A program made the translations under genes and the position numbers. Shown in pieces: positions 17,740-26,743 of a stretch of 64,000 nt of DNA. Origin of the DNA: an uncultured Slackia sp. (GTDB lineage Bacteria; Actinomycetota; Coriobacteriia; Coriobacteriales; Eggerthellaceae); the NCBI GenBank assembly GCA_934661005.1, contig CAKUIK010000002.1:40141-104140 (forward strand). Direction: 5' to 3'. The stretch's first letter is position 1. Each line of letters starts with the position of its first letter. Under the pieces are notes generated by a model. The model saw nothing but the letters and a program-made list of their open reading frames with translations. It searched no databases and was not told where the DNA came from.

Positions 17740-18231
17740 CTATGCTCCCAGCAGCGTCAAAAGCGCCGGAACGAATACGATAAGACCCGCTACCACGCTT
17801 GCACACGCCGTGATAAGGGCAGCGCCTGCCGCACAATCTTTCGCGCGCTTGGCGAGCGGGTGAATGCCGGGCGAGGCCAAATCGACGATCGCTTCTATTG
17901 CCGTGTTCATGGTTTCCATCGCGAGCTGCACGCCCACGCATACCGCGACCACGGCCCAACCCCATGCGGGCACCTGCAAAACGGCGCATGCCGCGAAAGC
18001 CGCGAAAGCCGCCACGACATCGACCTTGAAATTGCGCTCGCTACTCGCCTGCGCCACGCCCGAAGTGGCGTAGCCGAACGATTTCACGAGGTTGTTCTTG
18101 CGCTTCAACGTCTCACCGGTTTCGCCCGCATCGGCGCCGGATGCATTATGGCTCGTGGCGCGCGCACGTTCGTCCGCATTCTCGTTTTCAAGGTCACCAG
18201 ACGCCTTGGGCAATGCATTTTTCTCGATCAT
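17740..18231 (-). CDS. dgkA: Diacylglycerol/undecaprenol kinase family protein
   Basis: 163 residues from ATG 18231, which overlaps the mtaB stop in an ATGA arrangement. Residues 1-55 are polar and variable. The kinase core follows: KSFGYATSGVAQASSERNFKVD, a membrane helix pair around residues 75-115, METMNTAIEAIVDL (the conserved NTAIE motif that binds the metal and nucleotide) and KRAKDCAAGAALI, then a last helix. Gram-positive members mainly phosphorylate undecaprenol for cell-wall carrier recycling. It is embedded with RNA-modification genes by operon structure only. Confidence 0.92.
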   Translation of the reverse strand: MIEKNALPKASGDLENENADERARATSHNASGADAGETGETLKRKNNLVKSFGYATSGVAQASSERNFKVDVVAAFAAFAACAVLQVPAWGWAVVAVCVGVQLAMETMNTAIEAIVDLASPGIHPLAKRAKDCAAGAALITACASVVAGLIVFVPALLTLLGA

Positions 18232-19472
18232 AGCTCGCACTCCACCAATTCGCCCACGGCACTGCCCTTGGGGGCATCGATTACGTGGTAGCTCTCGGTT
18301 GTCGCACGACCTTCCGACTCGACCAGGGCCAATTCGCTCATGCCGCGGCGGCGGGTCAAGTCGTCGGCGCGAAGGCGCTCCTCTATGGCTTCGAGCCTTT
18401 TCGCACGCTCGGCCTTCACTTCGGGCGAAACCTGGTCGTCGCGCTCGGCGGCAGGCGTTCCCGCGCGCTTCGAATAGCGGAAGATATGCATTTTCGAGAA
18501 GCGGCATGCTTCGGCCACACGGCACGTTTCGAGGAAGTCTTCCTCAGTTTCGCCCGGAAAGCCAACGATGACGTCGGTCGAAAGCGAGAGCCGCGGCATG
18601 GCGGCATGCAGTTTTTCGACCAAATCCAAGAAACGCTCGGCATTGTAGGGGCGACGCATTTCGCGCAACACCTTGCTCGAACCCGATTGCAACGGCAGGT
18701 GCAAGTGACGGCAGATGCGGCCGTTCGACGCGGCCATAAGCTCGATAAGATCGTCGTCGACATCGCGCGGTTCGATCGACGATACGCGGAAGCGCACGCG
18801 CGGCACCACGCCAAGGCCGCAATCGGCGGGGAATTCCTCGTCGACCGCTTTCATGAGGCATCGCAGCAAGTCGGCCAGACGCATGTCGCCTTCGCGATAT
18901 GAGCCCAAATTGATGCCCGTAAGCACGATTTCGCGCACGCCCGCGCGCGCGAGTTCTCGCACCTCGGCGACGATTTCCTCGGAAGGCCGCGACGTCGCGC
19001 GACCGCGCGCAACGTGCACGATGCAATAGGTGCATGCATTGTTGCAGCCGTCTTGCACCTTCACGCCGACGCGCGTAGGGAAATCTTCGCCCGCCCGAAT
19101 GGAAGCAAGAACGGGCGATTCGCTCGTCTGTGCGCCAAGCATGTCGGCCATGGCGCCCTTCGGCACCACTTCGATGCGGGGATCCATATCGGTATAGGTA
19201 ATGGGATCGATGGCCGCGGCGCAGCCGGTCACGACGACGCGTGCGAAATCATTCGCGCGCAACGCCTGGCGCACGGCCTTGCGCGTTTTCTTTTCCGCTT
19301 CGCCCGTAACGGTGCACGTGTTCACCACGATGAAATCGGCAGCCTCAATAGGCACCTCTCGCCCGCCGCCAGCAATAAGGGCGGCAGCGAAATCGTCGCT
19401 TTCAACACGATTCACCTTGCAACCAAGGTTCACCACATGAAAAGCGGCCGCATTGTTTTTGGTCAGTTCCAA
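18228..19472 (-). CDS. mtaB: tRNA (N6-threonylcarbamoyladenosine-C2)-methylthiotransferase MtaB
   Basis: 414 residues from a TTG at 19472, supported by AAGGA about ten bases upstream. MtaB adds the methylthio group that makes ms2t6A37 in tRNAs. The N-terminal UPF0004 domain has C18, C53 and C84 for one [4Fe-4S] cluster. The radical-SAM domain has C143-x3-C147-x2-C150 for the second. A C-terminal TRAM-like region follows (about 355-414). The single-block architecture separates it from MiaB and RimO. Confidence 0.93.
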   Translation of the reverse strand: MELTKNNAAAFHVVNLGCKVNRVESDDFAAALIAGGGREVPIEAADFIVVNTCTVTGEAEKKTRKAVRQALRANDFARVVVTGCAAAIDPITYTDMDPRIEVVPKGAMADMLGAQTSESPVLASIRAGEDFPTRVGVKVQDGCNNACTYCIVHVARGRATSRPSEEIVAEVRELARAGVREIVLTGINLGSYREGDMRLADLLRCLMKAVDEEFPADCGLGVVPRVRFRVSSIEPRDVDDDLIELMAASNGRICRHLHLPLQSGSSKVLREMRRPYNAERFLDLVEKLHAAMPRLSLSTDVIVGFPGETEEDFLETCRVAEACRFSKMHIFRYSKRAGTPAAERDDQVSPEVKAERAKRLEAIEERLRADDLTRRRGMSELALVESEGRATTESYHVIDAPKGSAVGELVECEL

Positions 19473-19573
19473 CTAAAGCATTCCTTGCATTCGGCCGAGC
19501 AACGGCAGTCAGACAACAATCGTTCGTTTCAGGCAACCAGTGTACCCGAAACGAAAGCGGAAACACCGTTCCA

Positions 19574-19607
19574 ACAAAAAGGCACCCGGCTTCAAAGCCA
19601 GGTGCCC
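19574..19607 (-). terminator. rho-independent terminator after hrcA-dnaJ
   Basis: On the minus strand GGCACCTGGCTTTGAAGCC plus GGGTGCC form a long stem immediately followed by TTTTTG, about 12 bp after the dnaJ stop. It separates dnaJ from mtaB. Confidence 0.88.
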
Positions 19608-19615
19608 CGTGTTCC

Positions 19616-20749
19616 TTAGTTAAACGCGTCGCGCAACTTCTGCAACGGACTGCGCGGTGCAGCCACGTCTTCGCCGAATTCCTCGGCCACCTTTTCGAGC
19701 AGTTCGCGCTGCTTCTTGGTAACTTTCTTCGGGATGAGCACGGTCACATGCACGTACATATCGCCGCGTTCGGTAGACTTCAGGCGAGGCATGCCCATAC
19801 CCTTCACGCGGACGACCTGCTCGTTTTGGCAGCCCTCGGGAATGCGGACCTTTACCTTTTCGTCGTGGAAAATGCCGTCGATTTCGATTTCCGCGCCGAG
19901 CGTCGCTTGAATGAAGCTCACGTTCGCGCGGGCGTGCAGATTGTCGCCCTCGCGCTCGAAGAACTCATGCGGCTGAATGCGGCACGTCACAATAAGATCG
20001 CCCGGACGAGCGCCATGCATGCCGGCCTCGCCAAAGCCCGTCACGCGCAGCTGCTGGCCCTCGCGAATGCCCGCAGGAACTTCCACGGTGACATGCTGGC
20101 GATCGGGGATGCGGCCCTGGCCTTCGCACTCCTCGCAAGGCTTGTCGATGACCTTGCCCGTGCCGCCGCACGTGGAACACGTGGAGGCGGTTTGCATATC
20201 GCCCAGGAAGGTGTGCTGCACGGTGACCACGCGACCGCGACCATGGCAATCGGGGCAATCGATTTCCTTGCCGCCTTCTGCCTTGCCGCTTCCGCTGCAT
20301 ACCTCACACGGCGCCAAACGGTCGTACACGATTTCCTTTTTCGCGCCTGCAGCGACCTCTTCGAGCGTCAGGCGAAGGCCAACGCCCATATCGCGGCCTT
20401 CTTTGCGCACCGTAGCGCGACCGCCCGCAGCGCCGCCGAAGAAGCTCGAGAAGATATCGCCCATGCCGCCGAAGCCGCCGCCGAAAATGTCTTCGAAATC
20501 GACATTGTATCCGCCGGCCGGACCGCCCGACGCGCCGGGAATCGTGCCGAAGCGGTCATACTGCGCGCGCTTATTCGCGTCGGAGAGCACGTCGTAGGCT
20601 TCGTTCAATTCCTTGAAACGCTCTTCCGCGTCGGGCGCCTTGTTCACGTCGGGGTGAAGCTCGCGCGCCTTGCGGCGAAACGCCTTCTTGATTTCGACGT
20701 CGGTTGCATCTTTGCTGACGCCCAAAATGGCGTAGAGATCTTTAGCCAT
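19616..20749 (-). CDS. dnaJ: Molecular chaperone DnaJ
   Basis: 377 residues. DnaJ delivers unfolded proteins to DnaK and stimulates its ATPase. The J-domain has HPD at 32-34, followed by a Gly-rich linker (about 75-110, GGGFGGMGDIFSSFFGG). The four CxxCxGxG zinc repeats (CEVCSGSG, CPDCHGRG, CSTCGGTG, CEECEGQG) and the two C-terminal substrate domains are complete. It lies 21 bp downstream of hrcA in a heat-shock operon; dnaK and grpE are not in the window. Confidence 0.98.
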   Translation of the reverse strand: MAKDLYAILGVSKDATDVEIKKAFRRKARELHPDVNKAPDAEERFKELNEAYDVLSDANKRAQYDRFGTIPGASGGPAGGYNVDFEDIFGGGFGGMGDIFSSFFGGAAGGRATVRKEGRDMGVGLRLTLEEVAAGAKKEIVYDRLAPCEVCSGSGKAEGGKEIDCPDCHGRGRVVTVQHTFLGDMQTASTCSTCGGTGKVIDKPCEECEGQGRIPDRQHVTVEVPAGIREGQQLRVTGFGEAGMHGARPGDLIVTCRIQPHEFFEREGDNLHARANVSFIQATLGAEIEIDGIFHDEKVKVRIPEGCQNEQVVRVKGMGMPRLKSTERGDMYVHVTVLIPKKVTKKQRELLEKVAEEFGEDVAAPRSPLQKLRDAFN

Positions 20750-20770
20750 AGTGTGTGTGAGCCTTCCTAT

Positions 20771-21781
20771 TTACAAATCTTTCAGCGCGCTTTTCGCGGA
20801 GCGCACTACGCTGATGACGTTTGAATAATCCATGCGCGTGGGGCCGATGACGGCAACCACGCCCTGAGCCTCGCCGGAACCGTATTGGGCGGCGACCACT
20901 GAAACCCCCGAAAGCTCGCTCGCGGAGTTTTCCTTACCGATGCGAACTTCAAGCGAATCGGAAGCGTTGCCCCCAGAACCAACGTCGTCGAAAAGGTGCA
21001 TGAGCACCGTATCGTCTTCGAGCACCTGAAGCACGGGCAACGCGGCAGACGACTTGCTGAATTCGGGCTTGCTCAGCAATGCCGACATGCCCAAACTGTG
21101 GGCGCGGCCCTCGTCGGCCTTCGCCATGCATGCCACAAGCTCGTCAATCACGATACGCGCAAGCGGGCTGGAAAGCGCCTCGATGCGCACCCCTTTCGCC
21201 TTGCGCACTTCAGAAATCGAACGACCCGAAAGGGCGGCGTTCAGGGCATTCTGCACATCGGCGAGTTCGTCGGCAGAAACGTCTTCCGCAAATTCAACCG
21301 AACGGTTGAATACCTGGCCGTCATCGGTGACGACAACCATGAGCATGCGGCGCGGCGCCATGGACACGAGCGATATTTGCTTCACCGAAGACGCGAGCAA
21401 GGAAGGCGCGACGACGACCGAAAGGCAATCGGTCAAACGGGACAGAGCCGCCGACGTTTGCTCCATAAGATCGTCCATCTTCGTGGCCGCATCGCGCACG
21501 TCATCGAACATGCCGCCGCTGGCATCTTCGCCGTATTCGCGCGAAAGCAGATCATCGACGAACGCTCGATAGCCCGCATCGGTCGGAACGCGGCCTGCAG
21601 AGGTGTGCGGAGAAGTGAGGTAGCCTTCGTCTTCGAGCACCGAGAGCTCATTGCGAACCGTAGCCGAAGAGACGCCGAGCCGATAGCGATCGACCAGGGT
21701 GCGCGAGCCCACAGGCTGCGCGTTGGCGATGTATTCCTCGATAAGCGCTTGAAGCACTTTCTGTCGACGGTCGGACAACAA
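20771..21781 (-). CDS. hrcA: Heat-inducible transcription repressor HrcA
   Basis: 336 residues if the TTG at 21781 is used. That start is chosen because AGGAG lies 10 bases upstream and the conserved domain begins at LSDRRQKVLQALIEEYI right after it; the frame itself is open to 21835. HrcA represses chaperone genes by binding CIRCE. The N-terminal winged helix (PVGSRTLVDRYRLGVSSATVRNE) and the GAF-like C-terminal domain are intact. A CIRCE-like site overlaps the promoter upstream (21870-21896), so hrcA-dnaJ is probably autoregulated. Confidence 0.95.
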   Translation of the reverse strand: MLSDRRQKVLQALIEEYIANAQPVGSRTLVDRYRLGVSSATVRNELSVLEDEGYLTSPHTSAGRVPTDAGYRAFVDDLLSREYGEDASGGMFDDVRDAATKMDDLMEQTSAALSRLTDCLSVVVAPSLLASSVKQISLVSMAPRRMLMVVVTDDGQVFNRSVEFAEDVSADELADVQNALNAALSGRSISEVRKAKGVRIEALSSPLARIVIDELVACMAKADEGRAHSLGMSALLSKPEFSKSSAALPVLQVLEDDTVLMHLFDDVGSGGNASDSLEVRIGKENSASELSGVSVVAAQYGSGEAQGVVAVIGPTRMDYSNVISVVRSAKSALKDL

Positions 21782-21866
21782 CGGCGTTTCGCTCCTTTCG
21801 GCTCTCAAGACACAGGCAGGTTTTTCGTACAACAAAATACGCGCCCGTGCGCGTTATGCGAAATGG

Positions 21867-21896
21867 ATTCTAGCAGCGATGCCGCGCGAGTGCTAA
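21867..21896 (-). promoter_or_regulatory. hrcA promoter overlapped by a degenerate CIRCE operator
   Basis: The minus strand reads TTAGCACTC at 21888-21896, the exact CIRCE left half. After 9 bases comes CGCTGCTAG in place of GAGTGCTAA, so only the TGCTA part of the right half is kept. TTAGCA (21891-21896) and TAGAAT (21867-21872) are 18 bases apart and look like -35 and -10, so the operator covers the promoter. Confidence 0.65.
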
Positions 21897-21967
21897 CAAT
21901 CCAGAGAAACGATACCGTTCTGTCACGCTGAGGAAAGAAAAGCACCCACGATGCTGCGGAAACGACA

Positions 21968-21992
21968 AGAAACCCGGCTTGAAGCCGGGCAT
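21968..21992 (-). terminator. rho-independent terminator after dusB
   Basis: CCCGGCTTCAAGCCGGG is a 7-bp perfect stem followed by TTTCTT on the minus strand, about 20 bp after the dusB stop. It isolates the lepA-hemW-dusB unit from hrcA. Confidence 0.82.
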
Positions 21993-22010
21993 TTCGCGAA
22001 AACGATGCGA

Positions 22011-23195
22011 CTATCGCGCGAGGTAGCGTTCCTCTTCGGCTTCTATGCGCTCGGCGTCTTTGAGCAGCTGCTCGAGCACCCGGTCGAAATCGCCGAGCGT
22101 CACGCACTGGTTGAGCTCGCCGCGCGCCCTTGAAGCGCCTGGGATGCCGCGCAGATACCACATGACATGCTTGCGCATATACACCAGGTTGTTTCCGATG
22201 CGCTTCGACAAAATCTCGGCGTGGCGATGCGCCATCGCAACGCGTTGCTCGGGCGTGGGAGCCGCTGGCTCGGGCTCGCCGTTCAACGCAGCTCGCACTT
22301 GCTCGAACACCCACGGGTTGCCCTGCGCGCCGCGACCGATCATCACGGCGTCGCAACCCGTTTGCGCCACGAGCGCACACGCCGCTTCCCCACCAATCAC
22401 GTCGCCGTTTCCAATGACAGGCACGTCGATGGCGGCCTTCACACGCGCGATCACGTCCCAATCGGCACGCCCGGAATAGAATTGCGCCGCCGTGCGACCG
22501 TGCACCGCAACCGCCGCGGCGCCGGCATCTTCCATACGTCGAGCGAACTCGACCGCATTGTCTTCGTCGGCGGTATATCCCTTGCGGAATTTGACCGTTG
22601 TGGGATGCTCGACGGCGGCAGACACCTTGCGAACGATTTCGGAAGCAAGCTCAGGGGTCGTCATGAGTGCCGAGCCATCGCCCTTCTTCACGATTTTGCG
22701 AGCTGGGCAGCCCATATTGATGTCGATATACGCGAGCGCATCTCCCATCTCGGATTCGATCCATGCGGCCTCACGCGCCATGGTTTCGGGCTCGTGGCCG
22801 AACAGCTGCACGGCAACCCTGCGCTCATTGGGCGCGCGATCGAGCAGATGGCGCGTTTTCTCGTTTGCAAACGAGAGCGCCTTGCTGGAAACCATTTCGG
22901 TGTACGTGATATCGCAGCCCAGCTCCAAGCTTAGCTGGCGAAAAGCAATGTCGTTCACGCCCGCCATGGGGGCAAGGAGCACGGGAATGGAGCTGCGTGC
23001 GCCGTGCTCTTGCGAGGGGAGCGCTTCACGCGCAGTTCCGCACGAGCCGGAAGCCACTAAATGTGGCTTCCGTGCGAGCTCAAGACTGTTTGAGCATGCA
23101 GCGCTCTCCTCGGAAGAGCACGGCGCGCCCACAAGACCCGTCTTATTTGCCGTGATGGCACATTCTTCAAAGGCAACCTTACGGAGCCAGTTCAT
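22011..23195 (-). CDS. dusB: tRNA-dihydrouridine synthase, DusB type, with N-terminal extension
   Basis: 394 residues from ATG 23195, strongly supported by GGGAGGATTT. Dus enzymes are FMN-dependent reductases that make dihydrouridine in tRNA. The TIM barrel begins only at about residue 70 (PVLLAPMAGVNDIAFRQL). It shows INMGCPARKIVKKGDGSAL, with the active-site cysteine in GCP, then HGRTAAQFYSGRADW and GNGDVIGGEAA. The first 65-70 residues are unrecognised, and a 9-bp hairpin (23049-23071) lies in that part. The gene overlaps hemW by 17 bp, so the two are translationally coupled. Confidence 0.92.
   Translation of the reverse strand: MNWLRKVAFEECAITANKTGLVGAPCSSEESAACSNSLELARKPHLVASGSCGTAREALPSQEHGARSSIPVLLAPMAGVNDIAFRQLSLELGCDITYTEMVSSKALSFANEKTRHLLDRAPNERRVAVQLFGHEPETMAREAAWIESEMGDALAYIDINMGCPARKIVKKGDGSALMTTPELASEIVRKVSAAVEHPTTVKFRKGYTADEDNAVEFARRMEDAGAAAVAVHGRTAAQFYSGRADWDVIARVKAAIDVPVIGNGDVIGGEAACALVAQTGCDAVMIGRGAQGNPWVFEQVRAALNGEPEPAAPTPEQRVAMAHRHAEILSKRIGNNLVYMRKHVMWYLRGIPGASRARGELNQCVTLGDFDRVLEQLLKDAERIEAEEERYLAR
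23049..23071. repeat. 9-bp perfect hairpin inside the 5' part of dusB
   Basis: GGAAGCCAC-TAAAT-GTGGCTTCC, flanked by GCAC and GTGC that can extend the stem over a 5-base bulge. It lies in the non-conserved N-terminal extension of dusB, about 125 bases into the reading frame, and could affect translation or mRNA stability. Confidence 0.6.
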
Positions 23196-24291
23196 AAATC
23201 CTCCCGTAAAGCTCATTGCCCAAAAGCCAGCCGCCGAATGTCGGCTTCCAACGTCCGTCTTCTCGTTTCACGAGCTTATCGCGAACGAGCGAATTGAACA
23301 CGTCGAGCGCGCCAGGGATAACCACGGCGGCGGCGAACAACTCGTCATCTGAGACGCCGCGCGTCATGCGCATCTTCATCATGAGGTCCTCGGCGCACAT
23401 CTGCTTGCGATCGAGATCATCTTGCACCTCGCCGTCTTGCACGCGCATGCGACGGGCGTTATTTTGCGTCATGGTGACGGCGGAAATGCCCAGCCCAAGA
23501 TACGGAACGCCCGTCCAGTAGGCAATGTTGTGCTTGCACTCGAAACCCTCGCGCGCGTAGCTCGCCACCTCGTAACGATGGAAGCCCGCGGGAGTGAGAA
23601 CATTGGGCGCCATGGACATCATGAGCGCCTCTTTGTCCTGGTCGACGTCGTCGATTTCACCCGAATCGACCATGCGGCGAAACGGCGTATGGTCTTCGAT
23701 GGTGAGCGGATAGACGCTCACATGCGTCACTCCCAAATCGACCGCAGTTTGCACATCGGCTTCGAACATCTCAGGAGTTTGGCCCGGAACGCCGCACATA
23801 AGGTCGACCGACACATTCTCAAAGCGTTCGCGCGCATCGAGCACAGCCTGCTTCGCGTGGGCGGCATCATGAATGCGATCGAGCGTCTTCAGCAAGCCGT
23901 CGTTAAAGCTTTGCACGCCAATGGAAAGGCGATTTACGCCAAGCGCGTAGATATCGCGAATGAGTTCGGGGGTAAGCGAATCGGGGTTCGCCTCCATAGA
24001 ACATTCGACCTCGGGCGTGAGATCCATGGAGACGCCCAGCGCGTACAGCAGTTTTGAGAGGCGCGCCTGCCCCACAAAGCTCGGCGTGCCGCCGCCCAAA
24101 TAGACGGTTTCGATTTCCGCAAGCTCGCCTTCTTTGGCCTTTCGACGAATCTCGAGAATCAGATTGTCGATATACTCGTCAATTTCTACCGAGTCGGGCG
24201 CAACCGCACGCGTGGTGAAGTCGCAATACGCGCAGCGATGTTTGCAGAAAGGCAGATGGATGTAAAGCGCCTTGTACGGATCATGCGGCAT
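23179..24291 (-). CDS. hemW: Radical SAM family heme chaperone HemW (HemN-like)
   Basis: 370 residues. HemW proteins resemble oxygen-independent coproporphyrinogen oxidase but act in heme trafficking. The radical-SAM motif is HLPFCKHRCAYCDF near residue 15-28 (C-x3-C-x2-C). The GGGTPS block, RLSIGVQSFND and a C-terminal HemN domain are present. HemN-specific residues at the extreme N-terminus are lacking, which favours HemW. It is 9 bp from the small membrane gene upstream and overlaps dusB downstream. Confidence 0.92.
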   Translation of the reverse strand: MPHDPYKALYIHLPFCKHRCAYCDFTTRAVAPDSVEIDEYIDNLILEIRRKAKEGELAEIETVYLGGGTPSFVGQARLSKLLYALGVSMDLTPEVECSMEANPDSLTPELIRDIYALGVNRLSIGVQSFNDGLLKTLDRIHDAAHAKQAVLDARERFENVSVDLMCGVPGQTPEMFEADVQTAVDLGVTHVSVYPLTIEDHTPFRRMVDSGEIDDVDQDKEALMMSMAPNVLTPAGFHRYEVASYAREGFECKHNIAYWTGVPYLGLGISAVTMTQNNARRMRVQDGEVQDDLDRKQMCAEDLMMKMRMTRGVSDDELFAAAVVIPGALDVFNSLVRDKLVKREDGRWKPTFGGWLLGNELYGRIYELAP

Positions 24292-24300
24292 AGCGGCCTC

Positions 24301-24573
24301 CTAATTCGTTGCGGCAACAGAGAGGAACGCGCCGAACGCGTTCATAGATTCAATACCAAGCAAAACGAGCAAAATCAAGGCGCCGATGATTGCCACGATG
24401 ACGGCCGCCTTCGCCTTGCCCGACATTTTGCGACGCACGGGCGTCTGCTCGCTGAAAGCATCATCGAGCCACGTGCCCTCGTCGCCTTTCGACACAGGCG
24501 GCTGCGAGGCAACGGAAGGCTGCTCGCGAAACGCTTCCTCCATGAAGTCGTATTCTTCGTCGTGCTTCCTCAT
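24301..24573 (-). CDS. Small single-pass membrane protein, unknown function
   Basis: 90 residues from ATG 24573 (MRKHDEEYDFMEEAFREQ), with GGTGG close upstream; an in-frame ATG lies 12 bp earlier. An acidic/polar cytoplasmic part (1-55) precedes a basic patch RRKMSGKAK and one helix (about 62-82, AAVIVAIIGALILLVLLGI). I do not recognise a family. It sits between lepA and hemW in the same direction, 9 bp from hemW. The 24574-24833 stretch before it shows only a short CAGCG-ACTGA-CGCTG hairpin (about 24689-24703). Confidence 0.7.
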   Translation of the reverse strand: MRKHDEEYDFMEEAFREQPSVASQPPVSKGDEGTWLDDAFSEQTPVRRKMSGKAKAAVIVAIIGALILLVLLGIESMNAFGAFLSVAATN

Positions 24574-24833
24574 AAACACCACCATGCAAGTTAAACAGTC
24601 AAAACCAAGCCAAAAGAGCAACCCAAGCCCGCAAAAGCCAACAAAGGTCGCAGGTCAAACGAGAAACCCCCGTTCATTCCAATGTCAGCGACTGACGCTG
24701 CGGGCGAGCAGATTACAGCGAAAGCCAAGCGCATTGGCCGCGCGGCCATTCGACCACACAGCCATGCGCGCGGCTTGAACGACAAGGTGCCACTCGGAGC
24801 GCCGCGCAGCGTCGGGGCTGATGAATGGCAAAG

Positions 24834-26639
24834 CTATTCGTCAACCTTCAAAATCGCCATGAAGGCTTCCTGCGGCACCTCAACGTTGCCGATGGCCTTC
24901 ATGCGCTTCTTGCCTGCCTTCTGCTTCTCGAGCAGCTTGCGCTTACGCGAAATATCGCCGCCATAGCACTTCGCCAAAACGTCTTTACGCTTCGCGCGCA
25001 CCGTTTGGCGAGCGAGCACGCGCCCACCGACGGCCGCCTGGATAGGCACCTCGAACATCTGCTGCGGAATGATGTCTTTCAGCTTCTCGCACAGCACGCG
25101 CCCGCGATCATATGCCTTGTCTTTATGCACGATAAACGACAATGCGTCGATCGGCTTGCCCGAAAGCAGAATGTCGAGCTTCTGCAGAGTGCCCGGCTTG
25201 TATTCGTCGAACTCGTAGTCGAGGCTCGCGTAGCCCTTCGTACGACTCTTCAGCTGATCGAAGTAATCGAGAATGAGCTCGCTCGAAGGAATCTCCCAAA
25301 TTTGCTCCACCGTGGTGGGCGAAATGTAGTTCATCGATTTGAACGTGCCGCGGTGCGCCACGGTAAGCTCCATGACCGCGCCCACATAATCGGGCGGAAT
25401 CATGATGGTCGCGCGCAGGTACGGCTCTTCGATATGGTCGATTTCCGAAGGGTCGGGCATGTCTTGCGGCGAATGCACGCTCACCATTTCCTTATTCGTC
25501 TTGTACACGTGGTACTCGACGCTCGGAGCGGTGGCAATAAGGTCGAGGCCGAATTCGCGCTCCAGGCGCTCCTTAATGACCTCCATGTGCAACAGGCCCA
25601 AAAAGCCAACGCGGAAGCCGAAACCCAGCGCGTGGCTGTTTTCCATCTCCCACTCAAGCGCGGGGTCGTTCAGCGAAAGCTTCTCAAGCGCCTCTTTGAG
25701 GGCTTCAAATTGGTCGCTTTCGATGGGGAACAAACCCGTGTACACCATGGGTTTCGCCTCGCGATAACCCGGCAAAGGCTCGGTCACGCCGCCGACTTTC
25801 GAGGTAATGGTATCGCCCACGCGAACCTGGGAGACATCTTTCAGGCCCGTGACCAAATAGCCGACCTCGCCCACCGAAAGGTTCGCAAGCGCGACTTCTT
25901 TTGGATGCCGGGCGCCCACTTCTTCAACCAGAATCTCGGTGCCGGCGTTCACGAGACGTACTTCGTCACCCTTCTTGATGGAACCGTCCACCACGCGCAC
26001 GAGCGCAACCACGCCACGATAAGGATCGAAGTACGAGTCGAAAATGAGCGCGCGCAGCGGGCCTTCGGCTTCGCCTTCAGGCGACGGAATAAGATGCACC
26101 ACCGATTCGAGCAGGTCTTTCACACCCACGCCCGTTTTGCCGCTCGCCAAAATCGCATCGTCGGCGACAATGGCCAGGCCATCTTCGATTTCGGCTTTCA
26201 CGCGCTCGGGCTCAGCCGAAGGAAGGTCGATTTTATTGATGAGCGGAATAATCTCGAGATTGGCGTTCATAGCCATCATGGCGTTTGCGACTGTTTGTGC
26301 CTCAACGCCCTGCGTGGCGTCGACAACGAGCACCGCGCCTTCGCATGCCGCCAGGCTTCGGCTTACCTCGTAGGTGAAGTCGACGTGGCCCGGCGTGTCG
26401 ATCAGGTTGAACTGGTACTCCTGACCGTCATCGGAAGTGTAGGCGACGCGAACGGCCTGGCTTTTGATGGTAATGCCGCGCTCGCGCTCGATATCCATGG
26501 TGTCGAGCAGCTGCTCTTCCATGTCGCGCTCCGACACGGTGCCGGTAAGTTCCAGAATGCGGTCGGAAAGCGTCGACTTGCCATGGTCGATATGGGCGAT
26601 GATGCTGAAATTGCGAATGAATTTGGGATCGGTGCTCAT
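24834..26639 (-). CDS. lepA: Elongation factor 4 (LepA)
   Basis: 601 residues from ATG 26639 (MSTDPKFIRNFSIIAHIDHG). LepA is a ribosome-bound GTPase acting on stalled or misassembled ribosomes. The G motifs AHIDHGKST, DTPGHVDF and NKIDLP, the EF-G-like domains II, III and V and the LepA-specific C-terminal domain (GGDISRKRKLLEKQKAGKKR) are complete. It lies downstream of rpsT, separated by a hairpin at 26671-26697. Confidence 0.98.
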   Translation of the reverse strand: MSTDPKFIRNFSIIAHIDHGKSTLSDRILELTGTVSERDMEEQLLDTMDIERERGITIKSQAVRVAYTSDDGQEYQFNLIDTPGHVDFTYEVSRSLAACEGAVLVVDATQGVEAQTVANAMMAMNANLEIIPLINKIDLPSAEPERVKAEIEDGLAIVADDAILASGKTGVGVKDLLESVVHLIPSPEGEAEGPLRALIFDSYFDPYRGVVALVRVVDGSIKKGDEVRLVNAGTEILVEEVGARHPKEVALANLSVGEVGYLVTGLKDVSQVRVGDTITSKVGGVTEPLPGYREAKPMVYTGLFPIESDQFEALKEALEKLSLNDPALEWEMENSHALGFGFRVGFLGLLHMEVIKERLEREFGLDLIATAPSVEYHVYKTNKEMVSVHSPQDMPDPSEIDHIEEPYLRATIMIPPDYVGAVMELTVAHRGTFKSMNYISPTTVEQIWEIPSSELILDYFDQLKSRTKGYASLDYEFDEYKPGTLQKLDILLSGKPIDALSFIVHKDKAYDRGRVLCEKLKDIIPQQMFEVPIQAAVGGRVLARQTVRAKRKDVLAKCYGGDISRKRKLLEKQKAGKKRMKAIGNVEVPQEAFMAILKVDE

Positions 26640-26670
26640 ATGGGTGCAGCGCTCCTGGTCTCTATAGCGG

Positions 26671-26697
26671 AAAGGGCCCACTTCCGCGGGCCCTTTT
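26671..26697 (-). terminator. Terminator hairpin between rpsT and lepA
   Basis: AAAGGGCCC-N9-GGGCCCTTT is a perfect 9-bp stem; A/T-rich ends on both sides would allow a weak U tail. It lies 47 bp after the rpsT stop. Confidence 0.75.
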
Positions 26698-26743
26698 CAG
26701 TAACGTAACGCCGCGCTGTGGCCCGGCGTTTATTGGTGAGGAT

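Noticed and set aside
24825..26708. Plus-strand open frame of 627 codons
   Set aside because: Exactly opposite lepA, whose GTPase motifs are unambiguous.
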